A stretch of DNA of 64,000 nt from Notamacropus eugenii (Eukaryota; Chordata; Mammalia; Diprotodontia; Macropodidae): the NCBI RefSeq assembly GCF_028372415.1, contig NC_092876.1:60350385-60414384 (forward strand), in the 5' to 3' direction. Made by a program: the position numbers and the translations under genes. Shown here one piece after another: positions 21,335 to 31,129 of the stretch. Positions within the stretch are counted from its first letter, which is position 1; each line of letters opens with the position of its first letter. The notes beneath the pieces are model-generated. The model was not told the origin of the DNA, did no database searches, and saw only the letters and a list, made by a program, of their open reading frames with translations.

Positions 21335-22140
21335 GCTCATGGGGGAAGCCAGGAGGAAGTAGAGAAAGCACTGGACTTGAAGTCGTGAAGACCAGAGTCT
21401 GAATCCTCTCTCTGGCATTTACTAGCTGTATGATCCTGGGCAAGTCATTTTAACCTTAGTCTGCCTCAGTTTCTTCATCTATAAAATGAAATAGGACCTC
21501 TTCCCAGGGTTGCCTTGTGGATTCAATGACATATTTGGAAGCATTAAATAAACACTAGCTATGATTTACCTAATTATCACCTAACTTAATTAATTTACTC
21601 TTATTCTAGTGTTTGCCACAATATACCCTCTAAGATAGGCAGGGTGATTGTTATGATCCTCAGGTGAAGGTTCCTCAGTGTGAATGACTTGCCCAAGGTC
21701 ACTCAGCCCATAACTGACGGAGCTGGATTTGACACAGTCCTCTGCTTTCACTCAATGACTTTTCCCAAGACACTTTGCTGCCTCTTTATCCTCAACCCCC
21801 AACTCAGTTTCTTCCTATCTCAGACTGTTGATGCTTCCCTTAGCAACAGCAAAGTTCTCCCAGTTTTCTTCCACCGAGGAAAGTGCAGCAAGCATTTATT
21901 AAGCACTTACTGTGTGCCAGGTCCTGTAAGCCAAGGAGCATTGGGAGTTAGGACTGGAAGGGCCCTCTGAGATCTTCTGGGTTAAGATTCCTCATTTTGC
22001 AGATGAGGAAACCCAGGGTGGCAACGAGATTTTTCCAAAGTCAAATGTGTGGTAGCAAGTGGAAGAACTAGAATTCAAATCCAGGTCCTCAGATCCCCAA
22101 ACTCACACCTCATGCTGCTGTGGCACACTGCCTTTAGATG
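21335..22140. mobile_element. cluster of MIR and L2 fragments
   Basis: MIR plus 21335-21570, MIR piece minus 21590-21740, L2 tail minus 21888-21925 ('agcatttattaagcacttac'), MIR3 minus 21935-22140. Confidence 0.75.
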
Positions 22141-22204
22141 GAGGAATCTAGAATGTTCCCAAGAGGGAGAAGGCCTGACCATAGCCCTCCCAACCAGGGC
22201 AGGC

Positions 22205-22324
22205 TCTGCTACTCTCCCCCCTCCCCTTTATCTTTCCCTTCCTTCCTTTCTTTCTTCTCTTCCTCTGCCTCTGTCTCTGTTTCTATCTCTGTCTCAGTGT
22301 CTGTCTCCCTCCTTCCCTCCCTCC

Positions 22325-22413
<89 letters not shown>

Positions 22414-22797
22414 TTCTTGTGTCTCTGTCTCTTCCACTTCTCTCTGTCTCTGTCTGTCTGTCTTTCTCTTCCCCTTCCCCTTCTCTCTGTCTCTCTCCTC
22501 TCTGTTTTTCTCACTCTCTCTCTCATCTTCCCCTCCCCCTCTGTCTTTCTTCTCCCCTCTTTCTCTCTCTCTGTCTCTCTTTCCCCTTCCCCCTCCCCCG
22601 TCTTTCTGTCTCTCTCCCCCATTCCCCCCTTCTCCTTTCTCTCTCTCTCTATCTCTGTCTCTCTGTCTTTCTCTCCCCTTCCCCCCTCTCTCTGTCTCTC
22701 TCTTCCCCCCTCCCTTCTCTCTCTCCCCTTCCTCCTCCCCCCCTCTGTCTTTTTGTCTCTCTCCCCCCATTTCCCCTCTCTCTGTCTCTCTCTCTCT

Positions 22798-22878
<81 letters not shown>

Positions 22879-22935
22879 CTGTCTTTCTATCTTCCCTCCC
22901 TTCGTCCCTTTTTCTCCCTCCCTCCCTCCCTCCTC
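22205..22935. repeat. 730-bp polypyrimidine tract with two pure (CT)n blocks
   Basis: Almost purely C and T. Uninterrupted (CT)n lies at about 22332-22411 and 22802-22874, joined by (TCTG), (CCCT) and (TTTC) variants. It accounts for the long Ser/Leu ORFs on the plus strand (to 318 codons) and the Arg/Glu ORFs on the minus strand, none of which is a gene. Confidence 0.95.
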
Positions 22936-23265
22936 CAGGTGGCCAGCAGCCAATTTGGCACCAGACAGGTTGCTATGGGAACCAACTCAGCTTAGGAAAC
23001 TGTGATAGATCTAATCACCCTCGCTTTCAGGCTTCAAGGAACAATTCACCTTCTAGATTGTGTTAAGGCACATTACAGAGATAGCAGCTTAAAGGATGAG
23101 ACAGCCCAGGAATTGCATTCACCAGGATAGGCCATGGCTGCCCAGGGAGAGGAGGGCTGTCAGGAGGGCCCGAACCTCAGAGGGCTAATTGCCTCCTGCT
23201 GCCCTACCCATGGCCCAGGAGGCCCCTAGGAGACCCCTGTCCTCGCAGGATGGGAGGACAGATAT
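22936..23265. other. non-repetitive stretch
   Basis: Contains an imperfect RFX-like palindrome at 22969-22982 (GTTGCTATGGGAAC, two mismatches). No gene is recognised. Confidence 0.4.
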
Positions 23266-23455
23266 GTGAGGGTGGGGAGAGACAGAGACAGACAAAGAGG
23301 GAGAAAGAGGACCTGGGAGGGAGGAAGAGAGAGAAACAGAGAGACAGGGAGAAGGAGAGACTAAGAGATAGAGAGACAGAGAAGAAGAAACAGAGAAGGT
23401 GAGAGAGGGAAGGAAGAAGAGGGAAAGGGAAGGAGACAGAAGGAGAGAGAGCTGA
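23266..23455. repeat. GA-rich low-complexity tract
   Basis: Purine-rich (gagaca, gaaga, gagag). It lies 330 bp after the pyrimidine tract and is complementary to it in composition. Confidence 0.9.
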
Positions 23456-23489
23456 TCACCACCCCCACCTATGTTCTCCCAAATTATTC

Positions 23490-23640
23490 AGGCTGGGATA
23501 ATGAAGACAGCACTGGACCCAAGAGGCCAAAGTCTGACACTAAGTAGTGATATGACCTCCGGGAAGTTATTTCTTCTCTCTAAAGCTCAGTCATCTGTGA
23601 AATCAAAAAGTTGGACTAGTCTCCAGAATTCTCTGATCTA
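23490..23640 (+). mobile_element. MIR3-like SINE feeding the largest array
   Basis: 'gatatgacctccgggaagtt', 'agctcagtcatctgtgaaat' and 'ggactagtctccagaattct' run into tail units at 23641. Confidence 0.75.
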
Positions 23641-24115
23641 AAGTCCCTCCAAACTCTGTTAGTTTATGCTCTAAGGATATAAAGCTCTCCCAGCTCTGAC
23701 ATTCTGTATTCTAAGACCCTTCTAAACTCTCACATTCTGTGTTCTAAGGGCCCTCCCAGCTCTGACATCCTGTGTTCTAAGACCCTTCTAAGCTGTGATA
23801 TCCTGTGTTCTAAGGCCCTTCCAAGCTGTGATATCCTGTGTTCTAAGGATCCCCCCATCTTGATGTTCCATATCATAAAAGGGTCTTCCATCTGATATAA
23901 TTCTATGATCTAAGATCTCACCTCAATCCACCACTTACATACTCTCTTCCAAGATTTTTCCCAGCTCTGATATTCTGTATTCTAAAAACCATCCCATCTC
24001 TGACATTCTGGGTTATAAGGACCCTCCCAGCCCTGAAATCCTATGCTCTGCGATTTTTTTCTAGCTCTAACAATCAATGTTATAAGTTTCCTCCCAGCTC
24101 TGACATCCAGTGAAA
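23641..24115 (+). repeat. 33-bp SINE-tail minisatellite, about 14 units (largest)
   Basis: The phrase TTCTAAG starts at 23709, 23742, 23775, 23808 and 23841, exactly 33 bases apart. Outer units are more diverged than the central ones, as expected for an array that grew inside. Confidence 0.9.
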
Positions 24116-24117
24116 AA

Positions 24118-24245
24118 AAAACCCTTAGAGACTAAATGAAGGCCCTCATTTTAAGGTCAATGCTGTGGAGGAGGAATTGACTTACCAAAGGTCACACAGT
24201 CAGTTAGGGAGAGATGTAGGATCAGAAAGTAGAACTCCTGGCACT
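24118..24245 (-). mobile_element. MIR3-like SINE
   Basis: 'ccaaaggtcacacagtcagt' and 'gatcagaaagtagaactcct' in reversed order, just after the array. Confidence 0.6.
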
Positions 24246-24799
24246 GCCCCCTCCCCCTACACTGCCCATGTCTCTTTTCACAACATCCATCAACTACTTA
24301 CAAAAGGTCTCTGAGAAAAACATCATCCAAACATTCTATAGAGAGATGCTCGTAACCTTGGTAATGCAGATTCCAGATGAGCCTCTAGAGATTTAGAAAT
24401 TGTTCCTGCCCCTCTGAAACACTCCTGCTCACAGAAGGTTGGTAACAATAAAGAAATCCCAAAGCATGCTATGGAATGAACAAGAACTTAAAGTCACAGG
24501 AGCCAAGTTCTAACTTTTGCTCTCCCACTTACTGGGCCTCAGTTTCCCTTTTCATCCTATTTCATTCATTCATTCCTATTTCAAATAAGAGGAGGGGTAA
24601 GGGAGGGGTAGATTTTGTGGCCTCTAAAGTTGCTTTTTATTTGAGATCTATAACTCTAAAAATAACCTCCAAGTACAGCTTTCAGATGTTTTCAAAAAAA
24701 AGACACCAAAAACAAACTCATAATATTTGGGGCTAACTCCAGAGCAAAGCTGCTTGGATCAGAGGGTGTGTGAGTCAGTCCTCACTTCATTACTCTACA
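24246..24799. other. non-repetitive stretch
   Basis: No gene or clear repeat. An 86-codon ORF (24476-24736) includes scraps of SINE-like sequence. Confidence 0.4.
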
Positions 24800-24945
24800 A
24801 CCAACCGGCCTCAGACACTCAAATCGTCCTGGGCACCTTGTCAGCATGGGCTTTCTGCCATCTGGAGCCCCAGTGCCTAGCCCAGTGTCTGGCACGTAGT
24901 AGGCAATTTTTGTTTGTGGATTGACTGAAGTAATAGAAATTATGA
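24800..24945 (+). mobile_element. L2 LINE 3' tail
   Basis: 'cccagtgtctggcacgtagt' and 'ttgtggattgactgaa'. Confidence 0.75.
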
Positions 24946-25187
24946 TACTGAGTCTGAAATTAATTCTCTGCCATAAACAGTCATAGGCCCCATGGTAGCT
25001 ATGGGAAAGAAAATAGGGATTATGTAAAAAGACATCTACCCAAAGAGGCAATAGTGTGAATGTGTGTGTGTGTGTGCATACGTGTATGAAAGAGAATTGG
25101 ATTTAGATCAGAAGAACTGAGAACAGATGAGTTGATTCCTTAATTCAGCAAACACCTGAACATGAATCTTCCCTATAATTAGACATC

Positions 25188-25650
25188 TAGGCGATGCCAC
25201 AGTGCACAAAGCACTGGGCCTGGAGTTAAGAAAACTAGTTCAAATCCTGACTCAGTCATTTATCAGATGTGGGACCCTAGGCAAGTTACTTATCATCTGC
25301 TTGCCTCAGTTTCCTCATCTGTAAAATGGGGATAATAAAAACCTACTTCCCAGGGTTGTCACAATAATCAAGTGAGACAATATTTGTAAAGCGATTTGCG
25401 AACTTCAAAGTGTCATATAACTATTTTGTTGTCGTTCAATTGTATCTGACTTTGTGACTCCATTTTGGGGTTTTCTTCATTTTACAGGTGAGGAAACTGA
25501 GGCAAAAAGGGTTAAGTGACTTACCCAGAGTCACCCAAAGTGTCTGAGGCTGGATTTGAACTCACGAAGAAGAGTCTTCCTGATTCCATGCCTAGCACTC
25601 TATCCACTGTGCCACTCAGCTGCCCATATAAATGTTAGTTATTTGGCTCT
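25188..25650 (+). mobile_element. MIR-type SINE split by a younger SINE
   Basis: MIR runs 25188-25420 and resumes at 25625-25650 ('catataaatgttagttatt'). The gap is the reversed SINE at 25421-25624. CATATAA occurs on both sides (25414-25420 and 25625-25631), as a target duplication. Confidence 0.85.
25421..25624 (-). mobile_element. marsupial tRNA-headed SINE inserted in a MIR
   Basis: Reversed: 'gactccattttggggttttc', 'acaggtgaggaaactgaggc' and 'ctatccactgtgccactcag'. Flanked by CATATAA. Confidence 0.85.
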
Positions 25651-25689
25651 ATCGTCATCGTCATTATCATCATCCTCCTCATCATCATG

Positions 25690-26250
25690 AACTTGTTTAG
25701 TAATCCAGCCTCTCCTTGAAGGCCTCCAGTGATGGGGTCCACTACTGCCTCTTATGACAACTCACTCCACTTTGGGAATGGTTCTCATTATTAGGACATC
25801 TTTCTTGAATTTTTCTCAAAATTGTTTCTCTGCTTTCTATTATAGTCTCAGCCAAAGACAGTGTCTAACCAGGCCTGGTATAGGGAAAGGAGTCAAGGAG
25901 GAGTCGGTGTTGATGCTCAGGCCTGGATGAGAACCACCGGTGGTAAGAGGTAGCGTCTATTTCTTCCCTTCCCCACCCAAGTTCCACTAGCTAGCCAGCT
26001 CTGCTCCATATACAAGCCTCAATCTGCTTCTCCAAAACTGGCTCCCAAGGCTCATGGTTCCTGGTTCTGTTCTCAGCGTCCAGGGACATGTAATGGCCCT
26101 GGAAGAAAACTTACATATCCTCTTTCCCCCAAGTCTTCTCCAGAGTAAACATTCCTGGCTCCTTTGAATGACTGGTTCTCCTTTGACCCAGTCTCTGCCA
26201 CCTCCTCCTGCCAGATTGCCCTGCTTTGGACATATTCTAGTTTATTGAGA
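25690..26250 (-). mobile_element. L3/CR1 LINE 3' part, two blocks
   Basis: 25690-25865 ('gaaggcctccagtgatgggg', 'ccactttgggaatggttctc') and 26130-26250 ('agtaaacattcctggctcct', 'ttggacatattctagtttat') are successive parts of a reversed L3. 25866-26129 between them is unassigned. Confidence 0.75.
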
Positions 26251-26309
26251 ATCTCACAAAAATCAAGGTAGCTGAAATGAAAAATAAGTCAGGATGAGTG
26301 AGGGCTGGT

Positions 26310-26750
26310 CAGAGTGCAATAAAGGCAAATCTCAGCTCTGCTACTCATCATCTGTGCAATAACCTTGGCCATGTGGGACTCAGTTTCTTTTTCTGTAAAT
26401 TGACGGAGAATGGAATTAGATCTCTTACTGTTGTAAACCTGTGGTCAATTCAGGCTCAGAGAGGGAGAGATAAGGTGCACTTCGTGGAGGGGATGGCATT
26501 GTAGTTGGACTTTGAAGGATGGGAGTGGGGGAAGAGGGGAACACAGTAGAAGAATCAGAGTGGAGAAAGATAGGATGGAGATGAGAGAGCTCAAAAACAG
26601 GGTAAGTCATCCTCAGGCTCTATTTTTTGCAATGTCTCTGTTTATAGAATATAGGATATAAGGAACTTAAGGACCAGGATTGTTTGTTTTGCTTTTATAT
26701 CCAACACCCAGCAGAGTCCTTGGCCTGTAGAAGTTGTTCATTAAGTGCTT
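26310..26750. mobile_element. MIR and L2 pieces
   Basis: MIR plus 26310-26440, L2 piece minus 26441-26600 ('tagttggactttgaaggatg'), L2 tail plus 26665-26750. Confidence 0.65.
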
Positions 26751-26754
26751 AGGG

Positions 26755-26998
26755 TAGCTAGGTAGCAGAGTGGATAGAGCACCAGGCCTGGAGTCAGGAA
26801 GACCTGAGTTCAAATCTGACCTCAGACACTCACTAGCTGTGTGACTTTGAGCAAGTCTCTTAACCCTATTTGCCTCAGTTTCCTCATCTGTAAAATGAAC
26901 TGGAGAAGGAAATGGCCAAAGATAGAGTATCTTTGCCAAGAAAACCTCAAATGGGGTCATGAAGAGTTGGATACAACTGAAGTAATTGAACAACTGGG
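26755..26998 (+). mobile_element. marsupial tRNA-headed SINE, near full length
   Basis: Head 'agctaggtagcagagtggat' and 'gacctgagttcaaatctga' (B box), then 'gcctcagtttcctcatctgt'. The tail has 'atctttgccaagaaaacctc' and 'aaatggggtcatgaagagtt'. One of the best kept copies of this family here. Confidence 0.9.
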
Positions 26999-27086
26999 TG
27001 TTTGCTTGAATAACTTCCTTTACCTCTCTAGAAGTTGTAAATCGATTCAAATCCAAGTTTGCATCCTCATTCTTCCACTTGCAACA

Positions 27087-27590
27087 GCTAGAGGGACATA
27101 GTGGATACCAAATTTGGAGTCAAGAAGACCTGAGTTCAAATCTTGACTCAGACGCTTACAGGTTGTATGACCCTGGGCAAGTCACTTTGCCTCTGTTTGC
27201 CTCAGTTTCCTCATCTTTAAAATGGGAGTAATAATAGTACCCACATTCCAAGGTTGTTATGATGATCAAATGAGATAATATTTGTTAAATGCCCTGCAAC
27301 TCTTAAAGTCTAACATGCACGTTAATTTACCATCCCTTTGACCTTGCACAAATCACTTAGCTTCTCTTGGATTCAATTTCCTTACCTCTACAATGAGGGG
27401 GCTTGACTAGATTGATGGAGCATAGACTCATAGGTTTAGATGGCACCGTAAAGAAATCACTTGTTCTAATCTCCTCATTTTACAGATTGCAGGACTCAGG
27501 CCCCATCAGGTTAACTCGTGTCTGTCAGGATTCGAACTCCATCCCTCAAACTCCAAACTCTGTTGTCTTTCTACTATATCACAGATTCAA
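27087..27590. mobile_element. three MIR/MIR3 SINEs
   Basis: MIR plus 27087-27330, MIR3 piece plus 27331-27412, MIR3 minus 27415-27590. Confidence 0.8.
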
Positions 27591-27604
27591 CAACTTCCCC
27601 TGGC

Positions 27605-27690
27605 TGTGTTCTCTTCATCACTGGGTGCCAGTGACTCGTGAACCAGTTCCATTTAACCACCAGCATCCATTAACAATCAGCTCTCACTAA
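27605..27690 (+). repeat. copy A of a two-copy unit
   Basis: Shares 'tgaaccagttccatttaacc' and about 56 aligned bases with 28768-28840 (about 46 identical by eye). Family not recognised. Confidence 0.65.
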
Positions 27691-27694
27691 TCTG

Positions 27695-29455
27695 CTGGTG
27701 GGTCTACATGGACTCCAGTCTGTCTGTGAGAATAGCCCAATGATCCACTTCACCTTCGTCAGTACTAACACATCCAAAGAAGGACATAGACTGTCAAAGA
27801 AGGGAGGAATGTCCCAGGGATGTCCCCAGGGAGGCCTTGGGCACAATGATCTTTGGGTCATGGCTAGAGGTGGGAATTCACAGTGCTTCAATATCAAACC
27901 AGCAGGAAGACTCTGGTGGAGTGCCCTGAGGAATCTGTGCTTGGGGCCCTGTGCTAAGTCACATTTTTATCAAGGACTTAGAGAAAGGCATAAGTGGCAC
28001 ATTCATCCAATTTGCAGATGACACAAAGCTGATAACCCAGTGCATACCAGAGTTCAATTCCAAAAGGCATTTGACAGGCTAGAGTTTAGACTGACTCTAA
28101 AGGATGAAATTCAGCAGGGATAAATCTAAAGTCTTATCCTTTGGTACTAAAAAAAAAAATCTATTTCACAAGAGTAAATCAGCTTTTGTCCTTAAAAAAG
28201 ATCTGGAAGTCTAAGCAGACCACAAGCTCGATGCAAGTCAGCAGAAAACTACTATAATAATAGGCTGTATTTAAGAATGCAGAGTTTCCATGAACACTGG
28301 AGTGGGAGTCCCAATTGAACTCTGCCTTTGTCAGATCTCCTCTAGAGTACTGAATTCTAGTCTAGACACCATGATTGAAGAAGGACATTGATGAGCTGGG
28401 AATTCCCAGAAGAGGGCATCCAGGATGGGGAAGGGTCGTGAATCCATATCACATAAGCTTCATTTGAAGGAATGAAGCATGATTAGCCTAGAGAAAAGAA
28501 GATTCAGGGTGGGGGAGGGGAGACGCAGCTATAAGAACTGTCTTCATGTATTTGAAGTATTGTGTGTAATAGGGATTTGATTTTGCTCTTTGGCTCCAGA
28601 GAGCTGAAGTAGGACCAATACAAGTTGCAAAAAATGCCAAACATGTGCTATGTGCTCTGACCCTCTGTCCCAGAATCAGGCTGTTAAACTACCCCCTTGA
28701 GATTTCCAGGGTACCTTAAGGGACTCTCTCTTCTTGAATGTCATTGGCTCCAGCCTCAGCAGGTCATGTTCCCCCCATTGCTAGATGCCAGTGACTAATG
28801 AACCAGTTCCATTTAACCACTAACATCGATTAGCTTTTACAAAGGAAGATATTGAACATAAACATTTCCCCCAATATCTCAGGGGCACATTCTCCCTTAC
28901 ACCACTGGGGGGAGGGAAACTCAGCATCACTCAATTCCTACATCTAATTGATCCCACCAAATTCACGTACAGATGCAATATGACATCCAGATGAGTCCTG
29001 GTCAGCTTCCATTGACCTGAGTCAACAAGGTCACATCAGATCATCGATGTTAGTCGAGGTGCCAAATAGCCTAGATTCTGACTTGTGGATTTCAACTGCT
29101 CTCTCTTCTTACCTTTGGACACTCACAAGATCAGAGACTTCTACTCCCATCACCTAGAAAAAAACAAACATAGGGTAACAAATATTTCTTGGGGCCATGT
29201 GTCTTCAAAGGGGAGAAAGCCCCAACTCCTCCCTCCTTACAGCATTGTCTCTCACCAGATCATACATAAACCAAAAAGGCTGAGCCTTAATTATCAGGAA
29301 AAAACAGCCTAGCACTGAGAGCTGTCCCCTTCCTTGGAGGTCTTGAGGCAGAGGCCAGATGACGACTTGTTAGATGTGTTCTAGTAGAGAGTCCTTCTGG
29401 ACATGGGTTGATATGAACTCTCACTAAGGTTCCTTCCAACTTTCAATTTCAGTCT
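27695..29455 (+). mobile_element. L3/CR1 LINE, RT end to 3' tail, interrupted
   Basis: 27905-28070 shows the RT region: 'agtgccctgaggaatctgtg', 'atttttatcaaggacttaga' and 'tttgcagatgacacaaagct' (F-A-D-D-T-K). 'aattcagcagggataaatct' and the 3' region ('gcctagagaaaagaagattc', 'ttcatgtatttgaagtattg') follow. The tail appears at 29340-29455 ('ccagatgacgacttgttaga'). 28650-29338 is foreign. It is a dead copy with frame breaks. Confidence 0.85.
28650..29338. mobile_element. unclassified insertion in L3, about 690 bp
   Basis: Inserted between two consecutive parts of L3. Its 28768-28840 segment repeats 27605-27690. No ORF over 75 codons and no recognised family. Confidence 0.5.
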
Positions 29456-30085
29456 AGTGAAGGTTGATCCCAGGACTAGGCACATCTTTCTACCAATCTC
29501 TCATTGGGACTCCTGGCTCCATACTTCTGGCTAACTCAAAGGTTTCCTAGGGAAGAGGAAACTCATGTGGCTCTGATTGGTTTCCCACCCCCAAAGTCAC
29601 AGGAAAAGACATAAAAATTAGCTAGGAAATGAGAATTTTCTAACATGGAAGTTTTTAAGCCTAGAAGATTCAACATGGAAAAGAAGACCAGAACAGGGTC
29701 AGGGCAGAAAAGAATGGGACTGAGGGGAACAGCTAAAGCAAGAACAGTTTGATGGACAGAGCAAGATTGGGGAGGAAAATTTTTTTCTCCCAGCATCACA
29801 ACAGTTGTGGTAGAACTGGGATTTAAGTCTGGGATTGTCAGACTTAAATCAGTGCCCTTTACATTATACTACACTGGGATCCCCAAGTACAGAGAAGTAG
29901 TGAGATCAAAGTTTAGCAGAGTTCAGTCCTTCAAGGATCTGTCATTCTGTTAGCCCGGATACTGAATCCCAACCTACTTACTCTATGGCTTTAAAAGGAA
30001 AAGGACAGTTGACTCAGAATCACACCACCCTCCCACCTCCAAGAATTACAGCAGGCTGCCCACCCCGCCACCCCCATGCCCAAAA
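29456..30085. other. mostly non-repetitive, with a MIR scrap and a hairpin
   Basis: 29800-29890 is a reversed MIR piece. Within it, 29821-29831 and 29839-29849 are perfect 11-bp inverted repeats (ATTTAAGTCTG) with a 7-base loop. Confidence 0.55.
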
Positions 30086-30089
30086 TATT

Positions 30090-30230
30090 CCCTCCTCGCC
30101 TCCTTCAAGAAGTTCACTCAGATGCCACCTGCTCCATGGAGTGTTCCTTGATCCTCCCCACCCAACGTATCTCTCCTGCCCAAAGCCTCCTCTATCCTTT
30201 CTGCCTTCCCTCTGATGAGATGGATCCTCC
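30090..30230 (+). mobile_element. L2 LINE C-terminal fragment
   Basis: 'aagttcactcagatgccacc' and 'catggagtgttccttgatcc' match the end of L2 ORF2. Confidence 0.65.
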
Positions 30231-30257
30231 CAAAACTCCCACTGAATGGGAACTCAC

Positions 30258-30270
30258 CTGGGTCGGCCAT
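30258..30270 (-). CDS. candidate first coding exon (M-A-D-P), partial
   Basis: On the minus strand a start codon in strong Kozak setting (AACATGGCC) is followed by three codons (A, D, P) and then CAG, GTGAGTT, a near-perfect splice donor. Any 5' untranslated part would lie above 30270, in a non-repetitive stretch with CAGCTG and a CpG. No downstream exon is identified, so the gene is unknown. A chance ATG next to a chance donor is possible. Confidence 0.25.
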
Positions 30271-30535
30271 GTTTTTGTTTTTCACCAGGCTGCAGCTGTT
30301 TCCCTTTGACAGCATTGAGAAGCAACCAGTGTTCCCATTCCCAGCGTCCTCTGTGCTGAGAACCTCTAGATCCCCTCCCCTCCTCCCTCTCTTTCCCACC
30401 TGCTGCATCTAGAAATGCTAGGGCTTCCCTAGGCAGGAGTGGAACACTCAGAGAGCCCCTCCTCTCTTAACCTCACCTCCCTTTGTCTCCCTTCCTGATA
30501 GGTGGGATAGATTTTCTGTGGGTCTTTTGCCCAAA

Positions 30536-30557
30536 GTGGGTCACCAAAGTGACCCAC
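30536..30557. other. perfect 9-bp inverted repeat, 4-base loop
   Basis: GTGGGTCAC, CAAA, GTGACCCAC. It includes two nuclear-receptor-like half sites (GGGTCA and TGACCC) facing each other six bases apart. Confidence 0.6.
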
Positions 30558-30611
30558 AATCCAAAAAGTTTGGAACAATGCACATGTGTCCTCTGGCTGC
30601 TTTCCCCATAG

Positions 30612-30672
30612 GCCAGGACGGCCGGGCTCCCTGGGAGGCTGCTGCTCCTAGAAGGACCCAGAGTCGCTCCAG
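30612..30672 (+). CDS. candidate internal exon, 61 bp
   Basis: It is preceded by a pyrimidine-rich run ending CCCCATAG and followed by CAG, GTAGGT, both close to consensus splice sites. The 61 bases keep three CpG steps in a CpG-poor window. Two frames are open: one reads 'ARTAGLPGRLLLLEGPRVAP', the other 'QDGRAPWEAAAPRRTQSRSR'. Neither is a protein I know. The first frame ends with one base left over, which would suit the candidate exon start at 47450, but that is only a one-in-three match. Confidence 0.3.
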
Positions 30673-30966
30673 GTAGGTTCCTGTTGTTTCTGCTCAGTCT
30701 GACTGAGTCAGCTTCCCTTGCTTTGCTGGAAGGTGCAGTTTGCCCCAAACCACTGGATATGCTCCCAGGAGGGTGTTCCTAGGGTCCAGAAACTGCAGGA
30801 GCTTAAATGAGGCTCAAGAACAACCTGTAGGGCCCAAGTTCTCCAGTTTGCTGGGGACAGAGTAAGGTTTTTAAAGCCATAAAACAGAATCCATAGGAAA
30901 CCAATTATGTTGTAATACAATTATCATGGACTCCAGGTCCAAGATCAATTAGAGTTGAAAAAAACC

Positions 30967-31065
30967 ACCCAGGGCTGTTGTAAGGATCCAATGAGGTAAT
31001 CATTGTAAAGCACTCAGCACAGTGCCTGGAACGTAGTAGATGCTTTCTAAGTATTAGCTATTATT
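30967..31065 (+). mobile_element. MIR 3' end
   Basis: 'ggatccaatgaggtaatcat' and 'gcacagtgcctggaacgtag'. The 290 bp before it hold nothing recognised. Confidence 0.75.
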
Positions 31066-31129
31066 GTTCAATGGATTCTAGATCACTGAAATCATTTTAA
31101 CAAGGCTATTTCTCTCTCTCTTACATGAC

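Noticed and set aside
22936-22997. Exon after the C/T tract, reading 'ASSQFGTRQVAMGTNSA' to a stop
   Set aside because: The acceptor is just the end of a microsatellite, and the frame is only 19 codons.
22049-23066. Long ORFs up to 318 codons on both strands
   Set aside because: They are translations of the C/T microsatellite tract: only Ser, Leu, Pro and Phe on plus and Arg, Glu and Gly on minus.
23641-24115. CRISPR-like array
   Set aside because: Units are contiguous and degenerate with no unique spacers, and the genome is animal.
25850-25945. Exon ending at the strong donor GGTG/GTAAGA
   Set aside because: Its only acceptor lies in an L3 fragment and the frames are poor.
26755-26998. 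tRNA gene
   Set aside because: The A- and B-box-like head belongs to a tRNA-derived SINE. No cloverleaf or 3' end, and the same head recurs across the window.
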